Assembly: GCF_023023025.1 (NCBI RefSeq)
Contig: NZ_CP095481.1
Coordinates: forward strand, 2,852,001 to 2,916,000
Direction: 5' to 3'
Origin: Amycolatopsis sp. WQ 127309
GTDB lineage: Bacteria; Actinomycetota; Actinomycetes; Mycobacteriales; Pseudonocardiaceae
DNA length: 64,000 nucleotides
The notes under the pieces are model-generated. The model saw only the letters and a program-made list of their open reading frames with translations, made no database searches and was not told the DNA's origin. This document shows positions 32,049 through 40,730 of the stretch, one piece after another. The translations under genes were made by a program, and so were the position numbers. The stretch's first letter is position 1, and every line of letters starts with the position of its first letter.

Positions 32049-33560
32049 ATGAGCCCGGTGAGTCGCGCCCGCAAGAAGGCCCCCCAACCCGTCACGCACA
32101 GCGTGACCGGTCTGTTCAAGGACGTCCTGAACGACTTTTCGGCGATGGGCGCCGACCCGGCGCCGGTGGACGTCGAACTGCTCGCCTCCGAGGTGCTCGG
32201 CCAGTTCCACGACGTCCCGCTCGAAGACGGCGAAGAGCCGCTCGGCCTGGAGCTGATCGCCTTCGCGCAGCGCAAGATCACGCCGGGTGCGGCCGCGCTG
32301 CTGGCCGCGCTGGCCGTCGTCGCGGAGACCGACGTCGAGCGCAAGGCCGCCGACGCCGGCCTGGAGACCGTCCTCGGCCGCGGCATCCCCACGCCGCCGT
32401 GGGCCGGCGGGCTGGGCCGCGTCACCGCGGGCGAGTGCTGGCGCACCGGCGACGTCTACGGCGACGAGTCGTCCCTGCTGATCGTGTTCGGCCACGGCGA
32501 CCAGGTGCACGGCCTGCTCGCGCTGCTGGACTTCACCGAGGGCGGCCGGGTGCGCGACCTCGTCGTGATCGACCAGCCGGGTGAGGTTCTCAAGGAGATG
32601 CGGGAACAGGCCGAAGCCGACCCCGAGCTGGTCGTGCTGGAAGCGGTCGACCCCGCCGACGCGCACCGCATGATCGCCGACGGCCTCGACACGACCGACC
32701 ACCTCGACGAGGCCGACGTCAGCGAGGACTACGCGCGCTTCCACGCCGTCGCGCTCACCTGGTGCCGCGCGCTGCCGGAGCCGTCGCTCGTGCCCGAGGT
32801 GGCCGAGTGGTCCGGCACCGAGCGGGCCGCCGTCGTCGAGCAGTTCGTCGTGGCGAGCGGCGAGGAGGCCGGTTCGGCGCGCGCGATCGGCGGCCTGCTG
32901 CTGGAGCACGGCCTGCGCACCGACCCGGCGAACCCGCTGCGCGTCGGCCCGGAGAAGCTCGCGCGGTTCCTCGAGGGCCTGCTGGGCGAGGAGTACGAGC
33001 TCGACGCCGAGCACGAGGAAGCCGTCGAGCCGGTGGTGCTGGCCTGGGCGCAGTGGGCGGCCGAGCGCGACGGCCTGACCGAGACCGCGACGGCGGCGCT
33101 CGAAGAGGCCGTCGCCGAGTACCTGGGTGAGTACAACGACGAGGACGACTCCCCGCTCGAGCGCTACTTCGGCGACGTCGGTGACCTGTCGCCGTCCGAG
33201 CTGGCCGACGCGCTGGAACGCCGGATGTTCGCCGTGCCGTCGCTGACGGCGGAGATCGGCGACGAGGAGGTCGACCTCGACCCCGGCGACCCCGAGCAGC
33301 GGCGCGCGCTCGTCATCGCCGAGGCGGATGAGGACGAGGAAGAAGAGCGCCTGGTGCTGCGCGCGACCGTCGTCGACCAGCTGTGGGAGGACGAGCCCGT
33401 CGAGGCCTGGCAGGCCGTGCAGCGCCTGCAGGAGGGCGAGCTCGACCGCGTCGAGATCTTCGACCGGCTGATCGACGCGCTGGCGGGCACCCTGCTCGAA
33501 TCGGAAGAGCTCGAGTACGACGCCGACGGTTACTTGGAGGCTCTGGCCGAGCTGGCCTGA
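32049..33560 (+). CDS. Conserved actinobacterial protein of unknown function
   Basis: A 503-residue, strongly acidic soluble protein. It begins with a basic segment (MSPVSRARKKAPQPVTHSVTGLFKDVLNDFS) and then has a domain with SSLLIVFGHGDQVHGLLALLDFTEGGRVRDLVV. A region rich in Glu and Asp includes EADEDEEEERLVLRATVVDQLWEDEPVEAW. No motif I can name; homologues appear to be widely conserved in actinomycetes as a single gene. Its likely start ATG 32049 lacks a strong Shine-Dalgarno. The gap 31859-32048 shows nothing recognisable. Confidence 0.78.
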   Translation: MSPVSRARKKAPQPVTHSVTGLFKDVLNDFSAMGADPAPVDVELLASEVLGQFHDVPLEDGEEPLGLELIAFAQRKITPGAAALLAALAVVAETDVERKAADAGLETVLGRGIPTPPWAGGLGRVTAGECWRTGDVYGDESSLLIVFGHGDQVHGLLALLDFTEGGRVRDLVVIDQPGEVLKEMREQAEADPELVVLEAVDPADAHRMIADGLDTTDHLDEADVSEDYARFHAVALTWCRALPEPSLVPEVAEWSGTERAAVVEQFVVASGEEAGSARAIGGLLLEHGLRTDPANPLRVGPEKLARFLEGLLGEEYELDAEHEEAVEPVVLAWAQWAAERDGLTETATAALEEAVAEYLGEYNDEDDSPLERYFGDVGDLSPSELADALERRMFAVPSLTAEIGDEEVDLDPGDPEQRRALVIAEADEDEEEERLVLRATVVDQLWEDEPVEAWQAVQRLQEGELDRVEIFDRLIDALAGTLLESEELEYDADGYLEALAELA

Positions 33561-33561
33561 G

Positions 33562-33717
33562 TCAGGGCAGGGGGCCCGCCGGTTCGACGGGCTTGGTGCG
33601 GTGGTGCCGCTCCTGGAGCTTGTCGTCGAAGTCGACGACGAACGCCCCGGCGGCCATCGCGATCAGCAGGGCCAGACCGAGCACCGCACCGACCCACGTG
33701 AGGATCATCGTGAACAT
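33562..33717 (-). CDS. Small single-helix membrane protein, 51 residues
   Basis: ATG 33717 is preceded by a near-perfect GGAGGAGG Shine-Dalgarno seven bases upstream, which makes this short frame convincing. The protein has one membrane helix (MILTWVGAVLGLALLIAMAAGAFVV) followed by an acidic/basic cytosolic tail (DFDDKLQERHHRTKP...). It ends next to the convergent gene ending at 33560. Function unknown. Its location between a large unknown and coaA gives no clear clue. Confidence 0.8.
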   Translation of the reverse strand: MFTMILTWVGAVLGLALLIAMAAGAFVVDFDDKLQERHHRTKPVEPAGPLP

Positions 33718-33775
33718 CGCGGGCCTCCTCCCCAGCTCAGAGCCGTTTTCCTGACTCCTTCAGGGTCGCTTTCGG

Positions 33776-33804
33776 AACCGGTTGCCGGTATCGGCCAACC
33801 GGTT
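33776..33804. repeat. Inverted repeat upstream of the small membrane protein gene
   Basis: AACCGGTTG (33776-33784) and CAACCGGTT (33796-33804) are perfect 9-base arms around an 11-base centre, about 60 bases before the small gene start. It may be an operator; each arm contains its own palindrome AACCGGTT. Confidence 0.45.
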
Positions 33805-33869
33805 ACGGCTGCGGGGGTCACCTCGGCCGATCGGCCGGGAAACGGGAGCTGAGCGCCACCACGCGTGCT

Positions 33870-33916
33870 CGGCCGTTCGCCCACAGTGGAAAAGACGACA
33901 TGTGGGTGAACGGCCG
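33870..33916 (-). terminator. Terminator-like hairpin after coaA
   Basis: CGGCCGTTCGCCCAC (33870-33884) pairs with GTGGGTGAACGGCCG (33902-33916) with one G-T wobble and a 17-base loop, directly after the coaA stop on the reverse strand. Confidence 0.65.
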
Positions 33917-33927
33917 CGGTGACAGCG

Positions 33928-34860
33928 TCAGAGTTTGCGGAGCCGCACCCGGTTGATGGTGTGGTCGGCGTCCTTGCGCAGCACCAGCGTCGCCCGGGGG
34001 CGGGTCGGCTTGATGTTCTCCATCAGGTTGGGCTCGTTGATGGAGTGCCACAGGTGCCGCGCCTCGGCGCGGGCCTCGTCGTCGGGCAGGCCGGCGAAGT
34101 GGTGGAAGTGCGACGCCGGGTCCGCGAACGCCGTGTGCCGCAGCTTCAGGAACCGCTCGACGTACCAGCGCTGGATGTCGTCGGTGTGCGCGTCGACGTA
34201 GATCGAGAAGTCGAACAGGTCCGACACCGTCAGCCGCGGGCCGGGCTGCAGCACGTTCAGGCCCTCGAGGATGAGGATGTCCGGCCGCTGCACGACCTGC
34301 TCCTCGCCGGCCAGGATGTCGTAGGCGAGGTGCGAGTACACCGGCGCGGCGACGCGCTCGGCACCCGACTTGACCTCGGTGACGAACCGCAGCAGCGCGC
34401 GGCGGTCGTAGCTCTCCGGGAAGCCCTTGCGGTGCATGATCCCGCGGCGCTGCAGCTCGGCGCCCGGGTAGAGGAACCCGTCGGTGGTGACGAGGTCGAC
34501 GCGCGGGTGGTCCGGCCAGCGGGCGAGCAGCGTGCGCAGGACGCGGGCGGTGGTCGACTTGCCGACCGCCACGCTCCCGGCGATGCCGATGACGTACGGG
34601 ACCTTCGTGCCGCGGGAGTCGTCACCGAGGAACGTCGTGGTCGCTTCGTAGAGCCGCTGGCGCGCGGCGACCTGCAGGTTGATCAGGCGGGAGAGCGGGA
34701 GGTAGACGTCGGCCACCTCGGCCAGGTCGACCTGCTCACCGAGGCCGCGCAGGCGCAGCAGCTCTTCCGCCGTCAACGGCAACGGCGTCGAACTTCGCAG
34801 TTCCTTCCACTGTTCCCGGTGCAGCTCGACATAGGGGCTGAGTTCGCGGACCCGGGTCAT
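33928..34860 (-). CDS. coaA: Type I pantothenate kinase
   Basis: A 310-residue cytosolic enzyme that phosphorylates pantothenate, the first and controlling step of coenzyme A synthesis. The P-loop [13 protein letters not shown] is at about residue 90-103, then [34 protein letters not shown] and [23 protein letters not shown], all diagnostic of CoaA. ATG 34860 is preceded by GGAGGAG at the right distance, which settles the start. It stands alone, with a hairpin terminator downstream. Confidence 0.97.
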   Translation of the reverse strand: MTRVRELSPYVELHREQWKELRSSTPLPLTAEELLRLRGLGEQVDLAEVADVYLPLSRLINLQVAARQRLYEATTTFLGDDSRGTKVPYVIGIAGSVAVGKSTTARVLRTLLARWPDHPRVDLVTTDGFLYPGAELQRRGIMHRKGFPESYDRRALLRFVTEVKSGAERVAAPVYSHLAYDILAGEEQVVQRPDILILEGLNVLQPGPRLTVSDLFDFSIYVDAHTDDIQRWYVERFLKLRHTAFADPASHFHHFAGLPDDEARAEARHLWHSINEPNLMENIKPTRPRATLVLRKDADHTINRVRLRKL

Positions 34861-34970
34861 CGCACACTCCTCCGGCCGTCGCCTGCACTGGCGGACGTTC
34901 ACCTGCGTCCGTCAACGGTAGGGCTTGCGGCCGCCGAACGCGCTGTGATGTCCACCCCACCGGGTGGTGT

Positions 34971-35585
34971 TCACCTGGAGTGACCGAAGACGTCGTCCCA
35001 CGCGGCGGCGACCTGACGCGCGCACGTCGCGGGGTCCACGCCGCCGATGCCGGTGCCGAGCCCGGGCATCGCGATCGTCTCGACGGCTTCGCGCACCGGG
35101 CCGTCGTCGAGCACGCCGTCGCGCCACTTCAGGAAGACCGCGCGCGCCGCCAGGTAGGGGTGCACGGTGTCGGCGGGCAGCACCTCGCCGGGCTCCCGCA
35201 TGGTCGGCGCGCTGATCAGCCAGGCCGGCTCGGCCTCGCCCGTCGGCACGATCACGGCCTCGCCGATCGGCAGCTCACCGCCGTGGAACGCCAGCACGGC
35301 GCTGCGGACGGACTGCTCCACGCCGGGGAACGCCCGCGCGTAGACGGCGTCGATGCCGCCACGCATCCGGCCGTAGGAGTTGGCCGGGCTGACCACGGCC
35401 TGGGCGAGGACGTCGAGCACCGACCCGCGGTGCACCCGGATCCGGCCGCCCAGCGTGCGGGTGGCGGTGGTCCAGGCGGTGGCGAGCGGTTCATCGACGG
35501 CGCACAGCACCAGCTCCGGGGACCGAGGGGAAACCGGCGGGTGGGCGCCCTCGCGGCCGGCGTGCGTGCCCGAGTCGGCGGTCAC
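34971..35585 (-). CDS. Macro-domain protein
   Basis: A 204-residue protein whose centre matches macro domains: IRVHRGSVLDVLAQAVVSPANSYGRMRGGIDAVYARAFPGVEQSVRSAV and later ETIAMPGLGTGIGG. VSPANSxGxMxGGID corresponds to the ADP-ribose-binding VNPANSxGxMGGG loop. Such proteins bind or hydrolyse ADP-ribose derivatives; substrate and partners are unknown. The N-terminal 25 residues are not part of the fold, and GTG 35585 is a provisional start. It is divergent from pheA. Confidence 0.85.
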   Translation of the reverse strand: MTADSGTHAGREGAHPPVSPRSPELVLCAVDEPLATAWTTATRTLGGRIRVHRGSVLDVLAQAVVSPANSYGRMRGGIDAVYARAFPGVEQSVRSAVLAFHGGELPIGEAVIVPTGEAEPAWLISAPTMREPGEVLPADTVHPYLAARAVFLKWRDGVLDDGPVREAVETIAMPGLGTGIGGVDPATCARQVAAAWDDVFGHSR

Positions 35586-35683
35586 CCGTCCAGCATCGCA
35601 AAAAATGCCACCCGGCGTAACCGGGTCACGTACCGGCTGTCCGAGTGAATGTGGCCACGCCCGGGCCCCGTAACCTGGGTGTT

Positions 35684-36592
35684 GTGTCACGGATCGCATA
35701 CTTCGGCCCCCAGGGGACCTTCACCGAGCAGGCCGCGCGGGTCCTCGCCGGCGGCGAGGAACTGATTCCCGTCGAGACCGTCCGGCTGGCCATGACGGCC
35801 GTCCGCACGGGCCAGGCGGACGCCGCGTGCGTCCCCATCGAGAACTCCGTCGAAGGTGTGGTGCCCACGACCCTCGACGCGCTCAGCGAGTCGACGCCGC
35901 TGGTCGCGATCGCCGAAGCGATCCTGCCGGTCCACTTCAGCGTGCTCACCCGGCCGGGTGACCGCGAGATACGGACCGTCGCCAGCCACCCGCACGCGCT
36001 CGCCCAGGTCCGTGACTGGCTGGAGGCGAACCTGCCGGACGCGAAGCCGGTGGCGGCGTCCTCGACGGCGGCGGCCGCGGTCGGCGTGCTCCAGGGCGAC
36101 TTCGACGCCGCGGTCTGCGCGCCCGTCGCGGTCGAGCACTACGACCTCGAGGTGCTGGCCACCGAGGTCGCCGACGTCACCGACGCGGCGACCCGGTTCC
36201 TGCTGGTCCGCCCGCCGGGCGATCTGCCCGAGCCGACCGGCGCCGACCGGACGTCGGTGGTGGCCGCGGCCGTGAACCGCACCGGCACGCTGGCCGAGCT
36301 GCTCACCGCGCTGGCCGACCGCGGGATCAACCTGACCCGCCTCGACGCCCGGCCGACGCGCAGCAACTTCGGCGAGTACCGCTTCTTCATCGACTTCGAG
36401 GGCCACGTGGCCGAGCCGCGGATCCTCGACGCGCTCACGGCGTTGCGCCGGCACTGCCGCAACCTGCGGTTCCTCGGTTCGCACCCGCGGGCCGACGGCA
36501 CCCGGACCACGCTCGAGCCGGGCTTCGGCAACGACGACTTCGTCGACGCGGCCGGGTGGGCCGACGCCGTCCGCAAGGGGGACCTGGCGTGA
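35684..36592 (+). CDS. pheA: Prephenate dehydratase
   Basis: A 302-residue monofunctional enzyme converting prephenate to phenylpyruvate, the step before phenylalanine. The catalytic domain (about 1-185) starts SRIAYFGPQGTFTEQAARVL and contains the VPIENSVEGVVP motif and the catalytic TRF (DAATRFLLV, near residue 165). A C-terminal ACT domain (about 195-275, NRTGTLAELLTALADRGINLTRLDARPTRSNFGEYRFFID) provides phenylalanine feedback inhibition. GTG 35684 is the family start. Its stop overlaps the next gene (GTGA), so they form an operon. Confidence 0.96.
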   Translation: MSRIAYFGPQGTFTEQAARVLAGGEELIPVETVRLAMTAVRTGQADAACVPIENSVEGVVPTTLDALSESTPLVAIAEAILPVHFSVLTRPGDREIRTVASHPHALAQVRDWLEANLPDAKPVAASSTAAAAVGVLQGDFDAAVCAPVAVEHYDLEVLATEVADVTDAATRFLLVRPPGDLPEPTGADRTSVVAAAVNRTGTLAELLTALADRGINLTRLDARPTRSNFGEYRFFIDFEGHVAEPRILDALTALRRHCRNLRFLGSHPRADGTRTTLEPGFGNDDFVDAAGWADAVRKGDLA

Positions 36593-37206
36593 GGCTGCTG
36601 CTCATCCGCCACGGCCAGACCGACGGGAACGTCCGCGGCGCGCTGGACACCGCCCTGCCCGGGCCGCCGCTGACCGAGCTGGGGCAGTCGCAGGCCGCGG
36701 CGCTCGCGGGCCGGCTGGCCGAGGAGCCGCTGGTCGCGGTGTACGCGTCGCGGGCGACCCGCGCCCAGCAGACCGCCGCGCCGCTGGCCAAGCAGTTCGG
36801 GCTGGACGTGCAGGTCGTCGACGGTGTGCACGAGGTCGGCGCCGGCGATCTGGAGGGCGCCACCGACCACGCGTCCATCCGGACGTACATGGACACCGTG
36901 AAGAAGTGGACGCTCGGCGAGCTCGAACCGGCGCTGCCGGGCGGCGAGAACGGCACGAGCGTCCGCACCCGGATGCTCGACGCCGTGGGCCGGCTGCGCG
37001 CCAAGCACGAGCAGGCCGACCCGGATGGCGTCGTCGCACTGGTCAGCCACGGCGGCGCGATCCGCCTCGGCGCCGAGTGGCTGGCGCCCAACGTCCACGC
37101 CGACGTCGCCAACGCGGCCCTGATCCCGAACACGGGCATCGTCGAGCTGCAGGCGCGAGCGGACGCGCAGTGGTTCTGCCTCACGTGGGTCGACACGCCG
37201 CTCTGA
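36589..37206 (+). CDS. Histidine phosphatase superfamily protein
   Basis: A 205-residue protein with the phosphoacceptor motif LLIRHGQTDGN at residues 4-14 and the second His in VALVSHGGAIRL (about 150). The substrate is not clear; neighbours suggest a role in central metabolism, possibly a phosphoserine- or sugar-phosphate-type phosphatase. The GTG start overlaps the pheA stop by four bases, and this pheA-phosphatase pairing is frequent in actinomycetes. Confidence 0.92.
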   Translation: MRLLLIRHGQTDGNVRGALDTALPGPPLTELGQSQAAALAGRLAEEPLVAVYASRATRAQQTAAPLAKQFGLDVQVVDGVHEVGAGDLEGATDHASIRTYMDTVKKWTLGELEPALPGGENGTSVRTRMLDAVGRLRAKHEQADPDGVVALVSHGGAIRLGAEWLAPNVHADVANAALIPNTGIVELQARADAQWFCLTWVDTPL

Positions 37207-37377
37207 CATCCCGCCCTGACACGCCTGGGTGAGTTCGGCGGGTTGGCGCAGGTCATCGCCGGGTACTTCGGACATGATCCGCATAGGGTTCGTGAGGGAT
37301 TCACGGGTGGAAACAACCTGGTGGGGTGCCTGTGCGTCCACCCACTAGTAGCACCCAGTACCAGGGAGGCGAGTGAC

Positions 37378-38022
37378 ATGGTTCGCACGAGGCTTTCACG
37401 GTTGTTCCCGGTCGTCGCGGCGTCGGCGGGCGTCCTCGCGCTTTCCGCCTGCGGCAGCGGCGGGACGACGCCGGCGGCGAGCAGCTCGACACCCTCGACG
37501 TCCGAGTCCGCGACCTCCTCGACGGCCCCCACGGCGACGCCGAGCACCAGCGACCCGGCACCGGCCACGTCGCCGCCGACCGCCGCGCCCGTGGACAACG
37601 GCCTCTGCAAGTCCGGGGACGTCAAGCTCGCGCTCGGCCAGGGTGACGCGGGCGCCGGCTCGCTGTACCGGTCGCTGGTCATCACGAACTCGAGTGGCAA
37701 GCCGTGCGAGATCCAGGGCTTCCCCGGGGTCTCCTACGTGGGCGGGACCGACGGCCACCAGGTCGGCAAGGACGCCTTCCGCGAGGGCACCAAGGGCAAC
37801 GCGGTCAAGCTGAACCCGGGCCAGAGCGCGGCGGCCGACATCCAGTTCGTCAACGTGCGGAACTTCGACTCCGCCACCTGCCAGCCGACCGAGGTCAAGG
37901 GCCTGCGGATCTACCTGCCGCAGGAGACGGCGTCGAACTTCGTGCCGGCCCCGGGCACCGGCTGCGCGAGCACGAAGATCCCGGGCAACCAGCTCGCGGT
38001 GAAGACGGTCCACCCGTCCTGA
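37378..38022 (+). CDS. DUF4232 lipoprotein
   Basis: A 214-residue secreted lipoprotein. Its signal peptide ends in lipobox LSACG (Cys near residue 24) and a long Thr/Ser/Ala/Pro stalk follows (about 25-78). The DUF4232 domain has CKSGDVKLALGQGDAGAGSLYRSLV..NSSGKPCEIQGFPGVSYV and ends with cysteine-rich loops. It should be anchored to the outer face of the cytoplasmic membrane. An AGGGAGG Shine-Dalgarno lies eight bases before ATG 37378. Function unknown. Confidence 0.88.
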   Translation: MVRTRLSRLFPVVAASAGVLALSACGSGGTTPAASSSTPSTSESATSSTAPTATPSTSDPAPATSPPTAAPVDNGLCKSGDVKLALGQGDAGAGSLYRSLVITNSSGKPCEIQGFPGVSYVGGTDGHQVGKDAFREGTKGNAVKLNPGQSAAADIQFVNVRNFDSATCQPTEVKGLRIYLPQETASNFVPAPGTGCASTKIPGNQLAVKTVHPS

Positions 38023-38024
38023 GG

Positions 38025-38507
38025 TTAGATGCGGGCGCAGATCTCCCGCGCCTGTACCAGGTGCCGCTGGCCGGAGATGTCGTTGAAATGCAGGCTCAGC
38101 ACCATCCGGCTGACTCCGTCGATGTGGTCGGCCAGCGGCTGGTAGTTCTCGTTGACCTGGGCCGCCGCCGCGGACAGCTCGCGGGCGGCGGTGACCCGGT
38201 GAAGGCGTTCGGGCGTGAGCCCGGGCGTCAGCGACGGCTGCGTGTCACGGCTCGTGTCGGGCAGGTCGCCGACGCGGTCGAGCGCCTGGCACGCCGCGAG
38301 GGCGTCGTCCAGCGCCCCGGCGTGCACCCCGGACAGCCCCCAGAGCAGGCCGAGCACGCCGCCACCCAGCACGAACCCGGCCACCGCGCAGAGCACCAGC
38401 AACCGGCGAGACGGCGGCGCGGGGGCCGCGACCTCGCCGGGCTCGGCCGAAATCTCTTCGTAGTCGGGACCGGCGTCGGTGCCGGTCCCGGGGTCCACGG
38501 TGCGCAT
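38025..38507 (-). CDS. Single-pass membrane protein of unknown function
   Basis: A 160-residue protein: an acidic N-terminal tail (about 1-35), one membrane helix (RRLLVLCAVAGFVLGGGVLGLLWGLSG) and an extracytoplasmic helical domain with ALAACQALDRVGDLPD and an end segment GQRHLVQAREICARI. The two cysteines could pair outside the cell. ATG 38507 follows GGGAGG. Its stop lies two bases from the convergent DUF4232 stop. I do not recognise the family. Confidence 0.8.
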   Translation of the reverse strand: MRTVDPGTGTDAGPDYEEISAEPGEVAAPAPPSRRLLVLCAVAGFVLGGGVLGLLWGLSGVHAGALDDALAACQALDRVGDLPDTSRDTQPSLTPGLTPERLHRVTAARELSAAAAQVNENYQPLADHIDGVSRMVLSLHFNDISGQRHLVQAREICARI

Positions 38508-38615
38508 ATCAGCCTCCCACCACCTGGGTGATGAGACATTCCAGCTCACATTCACGGATCCTGGTGCGGAAGCGCCCCGGCTGAGGCCGATTCGTCATCC
38601 GGCGAGCGGTGCGGG

Positions 38616-38966
38616 TCAGCCCCAGCCGAGCTCGTGGAGCCGGGCGTCGTCGATGCCGAAGTGGTGGCCCAGCTCGTGCACGACCGTGATGAGGACTTCC
38701 TCGACGACCTCGTCCTCGTCCTCGCACATCGACAGGATTGGCTGCCGGTAGATCGAGATCCGGTCGGGCAGCACCCCGCCGTACGACGACGTCCGCTCGG
38801 TCAGCGCGATCCCGTGGTAGAGCCCGAGGATGTCCGGCGCCTCGTCGTTGAACTCCTCCACCAGCACGACGACGTTGTCCATCGCCTTCGCGAACTCCGC
38901 CGGCACCTCGTCCAGGGCCTCCGAGACCAGCTCCTCGAACCGTTCCCGGCTCATCTCGACGGGCAT
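38616..38966 (-). CDS. Small zinc metallopeptidase-like protein (minigluzincin type)
   Basis: A 116-residue protein with HELGHHFGIDDARL near the C-terminus. This is an HExxH zinc motif with a downstream D, typical of the short metallopeptidase family (DUF1025-like) found across actinobacteria. It starts MPVEMSRERFEELVSEALDEVPAEF. It is cytosolic. The ATG shares a base with the stop of the septum-formation gene (TGATG at 38964-38968), so they are co-translated. The substrate is unknown. Confidence 0.9.
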   Translation of the reverse strand: MPVEMSRERFEELVSEALDEVPAEFAKAMDNVVVLVEEFNDEAPDILGLYHGIALTERTSSYGGVLPDRISIYRQPILSMCEDEDEVVEEVLITVVHELGHHFGIDDARLHELGWG

Positions 38967-40024
38967 CAGCCGTTCTGCTTCGAGGTCGGCGGCGCGCTCG
39001 AGCTCGGTGGCGCGGAGCTCGACGTCTCCGGGCCGCCACCGCCGTCGGACGGCGGGCCGTCGGCGGGCGGGCCGTCACCCGGCTGGCCGCCGTCGGTGCC
39101 CGCCGGCGCGGCCTTGATGCTGCCGGTCACGGCCTGCAGGCCGCTGCCGTCGGGGAGCTTCGCCGCCACCTTGCAGTTGACCTTGCTCGAGCCGGCGTCC
39201 CAGCTCTCCTGCTCACGCAGGTCCCAGGTCAGGATGAGGTGCTTGGCGTCGAGGTCGGCGCCGCCGGTGTAGTCCGCGGCCGACTTGGTGCACTCGGTGT
39301 CGAGCCAGGTCTTCTGGTCGTCCTGCTTCGGGTAGCCGTCCTTGAACTTCGACTTGAGGTCGAGGGTCGCGATGATCTCGTAGGAGTGCGGCTTCGTGCA
39401 CTCCACCGGGTCGCCGACGCCCTTGCCGAGCAGCCCGAGGCAGGCGCCGGGCTCGAAGACCAGCGACTGGTCCTGCTCCTTCGCCGGGCTGGTGGTCGGC
39501 AGCAGCTTGCCACCGGGGCCGGCCCACTGCAGGCCGCAGCGCAGCTGGCGGTCGCCGTCGTCCCACTGCGACGCCGTCGGGCGCAGCAGGTTCGTCGTGA
39601 GCTTTCCGTACGGATCGAGGTTGTGCCCGAGGTACGGCTTCACGTCGGCGGTGCACTTCTGCTGCGCGATCTGCTGCCACTGGTCCAGCGTCGGGGTCGG
39701 CGCGCCCTCCGGGAACTGGGCGCCGATGTCGACGAGCGTGGTCACTTCGAACAGATGTGGCTGGGTGCAGACGACCTTGCGCGCGTCGCTCGCGTCCGGG
39801 TTGTCCCAGGTCAGGCAGCTGCCAGGGGGTGAGTGGAAGGCCTCTTCGGCGGCGGCCGACAGCTTGCCGGCCCCACCGCCGGCCCCGCCTGCGATGCCGT
39901 CACTCCAAGAGAAGACGACACTGAGGGCGAGCGCGATGAGCGCGCCCGCGAAGATCCCGCCCATCACGACGCGGGTGCGCAGCGTCTGCGTGGCGGTAGG
40001 GAACCGATCGGCGCTGGAAGACAT
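38966..40024 (-). CDS. Septum formation family protein (membrane anchored)
   Basis: A 352-residue protein. One N-terminal helix (VVMGGIFAGALIALALSVVFSW) is followed by two copies of a Cys-containing Septum_form-like domain: SPPGSCLTWDN...VVCTQPHLFEVTTLVDIG (about 67-185) and EPGACLGLLG...VECTKPHSYEIIATLDLK (about 190-300). A Pro/Ser/Gly-rich tail ends the protein. The family was named from a mycobacterial septum-formation association; the mechanism is unknown. It is the first gene of a pair with the metallopeptidase. It faces away from the YjfM-like gene at 40119. Confidence 0.86.
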   Translation of the reverse strand: MSSSADRFPTATQTLRTRVVMGGIFAGALIALALSVVFSWSDGIAGGAGGGAGKLSAAAEEAFHSPPGSCLTWDNPDASDARKVVCTQPHLFEVTTLVDIGAQFPEGAPTPTLDQWQQIAQQKCTADVKPYLGHNLDPYGKLTTNLLRPTASQWDDGDRQLRCGLQWAGPGGKLLPTTSPAKEQDQSLVFEPGACLGLLGKGVGDPVECTKPHSYEIIATLDLKSKFKDGYPKQDDQKTWLDTECTKSAADYTGGADLDAKHLILTWDLREQESWDAGSSKVNCKVAAKLPDGSGLQAVTGSIKAAPAGTDGGQPGDGPPADGPPSDGGGGPETSSSAPPSSSAPPTSKQNG

Positions 40025-40118
40025 CGCAGTCCATGATGCCCGCGTCGCGCGCGACGTGCGCGATCCGGGTGGTTAGGGTGGTCACGGTTTCGTGGTGGCC
40101 GGTGATTACGGAGCGTAT

Positions 40119-40730
40119 ATGACGCAGGACAACAACACTGGGGACCAGCCGCCCCCGGAGCCGCCGAAGCGCGGTTCCATGAGGTTCCAGGACTCCAGCA
40201 CGCAACGGCGCGAGCCTTCGCTCGCCGAACAGCGAGCCCGCCAGCAGGCGCTCGCCCAGGAAGAACGCGACGAGGAACTGGCCCGTCAGGCGGACGCCAA
40301 GGCGGCCACCCGGCGCAAGATCCTCATCGGCAGCGGCGTCACGGTCGGGCTCGTCGGCCTGGTCGCGACGTTCTACTCGGTCGCGAAGCCGGCCGGTGAC
40401 GTCACCGCCGTCTGCACCGACTCGAACGGCATCGTCCAGGGCGACGACAACTGCGACGAGACCTACGTGACCAGTCACGGCGGGTACTCCAGCGGTGGCT
40501 TCCTGTTCCTGCCGATCGGCGGCGGCGGTTACAACAGCTACCGCTACAACTACGGCGGCACCGGCACCATCGGTCAGCGCGTGTCCGGCGGTTCCTTCGA
40601 CGCGCCGTCGTCGCGCACCAACGTCAACACCAAGTCGGGCAAGTCCGTCCAGCGCGGCGGCTTCGGCATCAGCGGCAAGAGCGGCAGCACCGGCGGGACC
40701 GGCGGCAGCGGCAAGAGCGGGGGATCCTAG
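40119..40730 (+). CDS. YgiB/YjfM-like (DUF1190-type) single-pass membrane protein
   Basis: A 203-residue protein. A charged N-terminal cytosolic part (about 1-65, coiled-coil-like SLAEQRARQQALAQEERDEEL) leads to one membrane helix (KILIGSGVTVGLVGLVATFYSV). An extracytoplasmic domain with four cysteines begins CTDSNGIVQGDDNCD and a Gly/Tyr/Ser-rich tail ends FDAPSSRTN...GKSGGS. In enterobacteria YgiB and YjfM (DUF1190) precede the ATP-grasp proteins YgiC and YjfC; the same order here supports a YgiB-like role, although sequence similarity is only by pattern. ATG 40119 was chosen; the ATP-grasp gene follows without a gap. Confidence 0.72.
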   Translation: MTQDNNTGDQPPPEPPKRGSMRFQDSSTQRREPSLAEQRARQQALAQEERDEELARQADAKAATRRKILIGSGVTVGLVGLVATFYSVAKPAGDVTAVCTDSNGIVQGDDNCDETYVTSHGGYSSGGFLFLPIGGGGYNSYRYNYGGTGTIGQRVSGGSFDAPSSRTNVNTKSGKSVQRGGFGISGKSGSTGGTGGSGKSGGS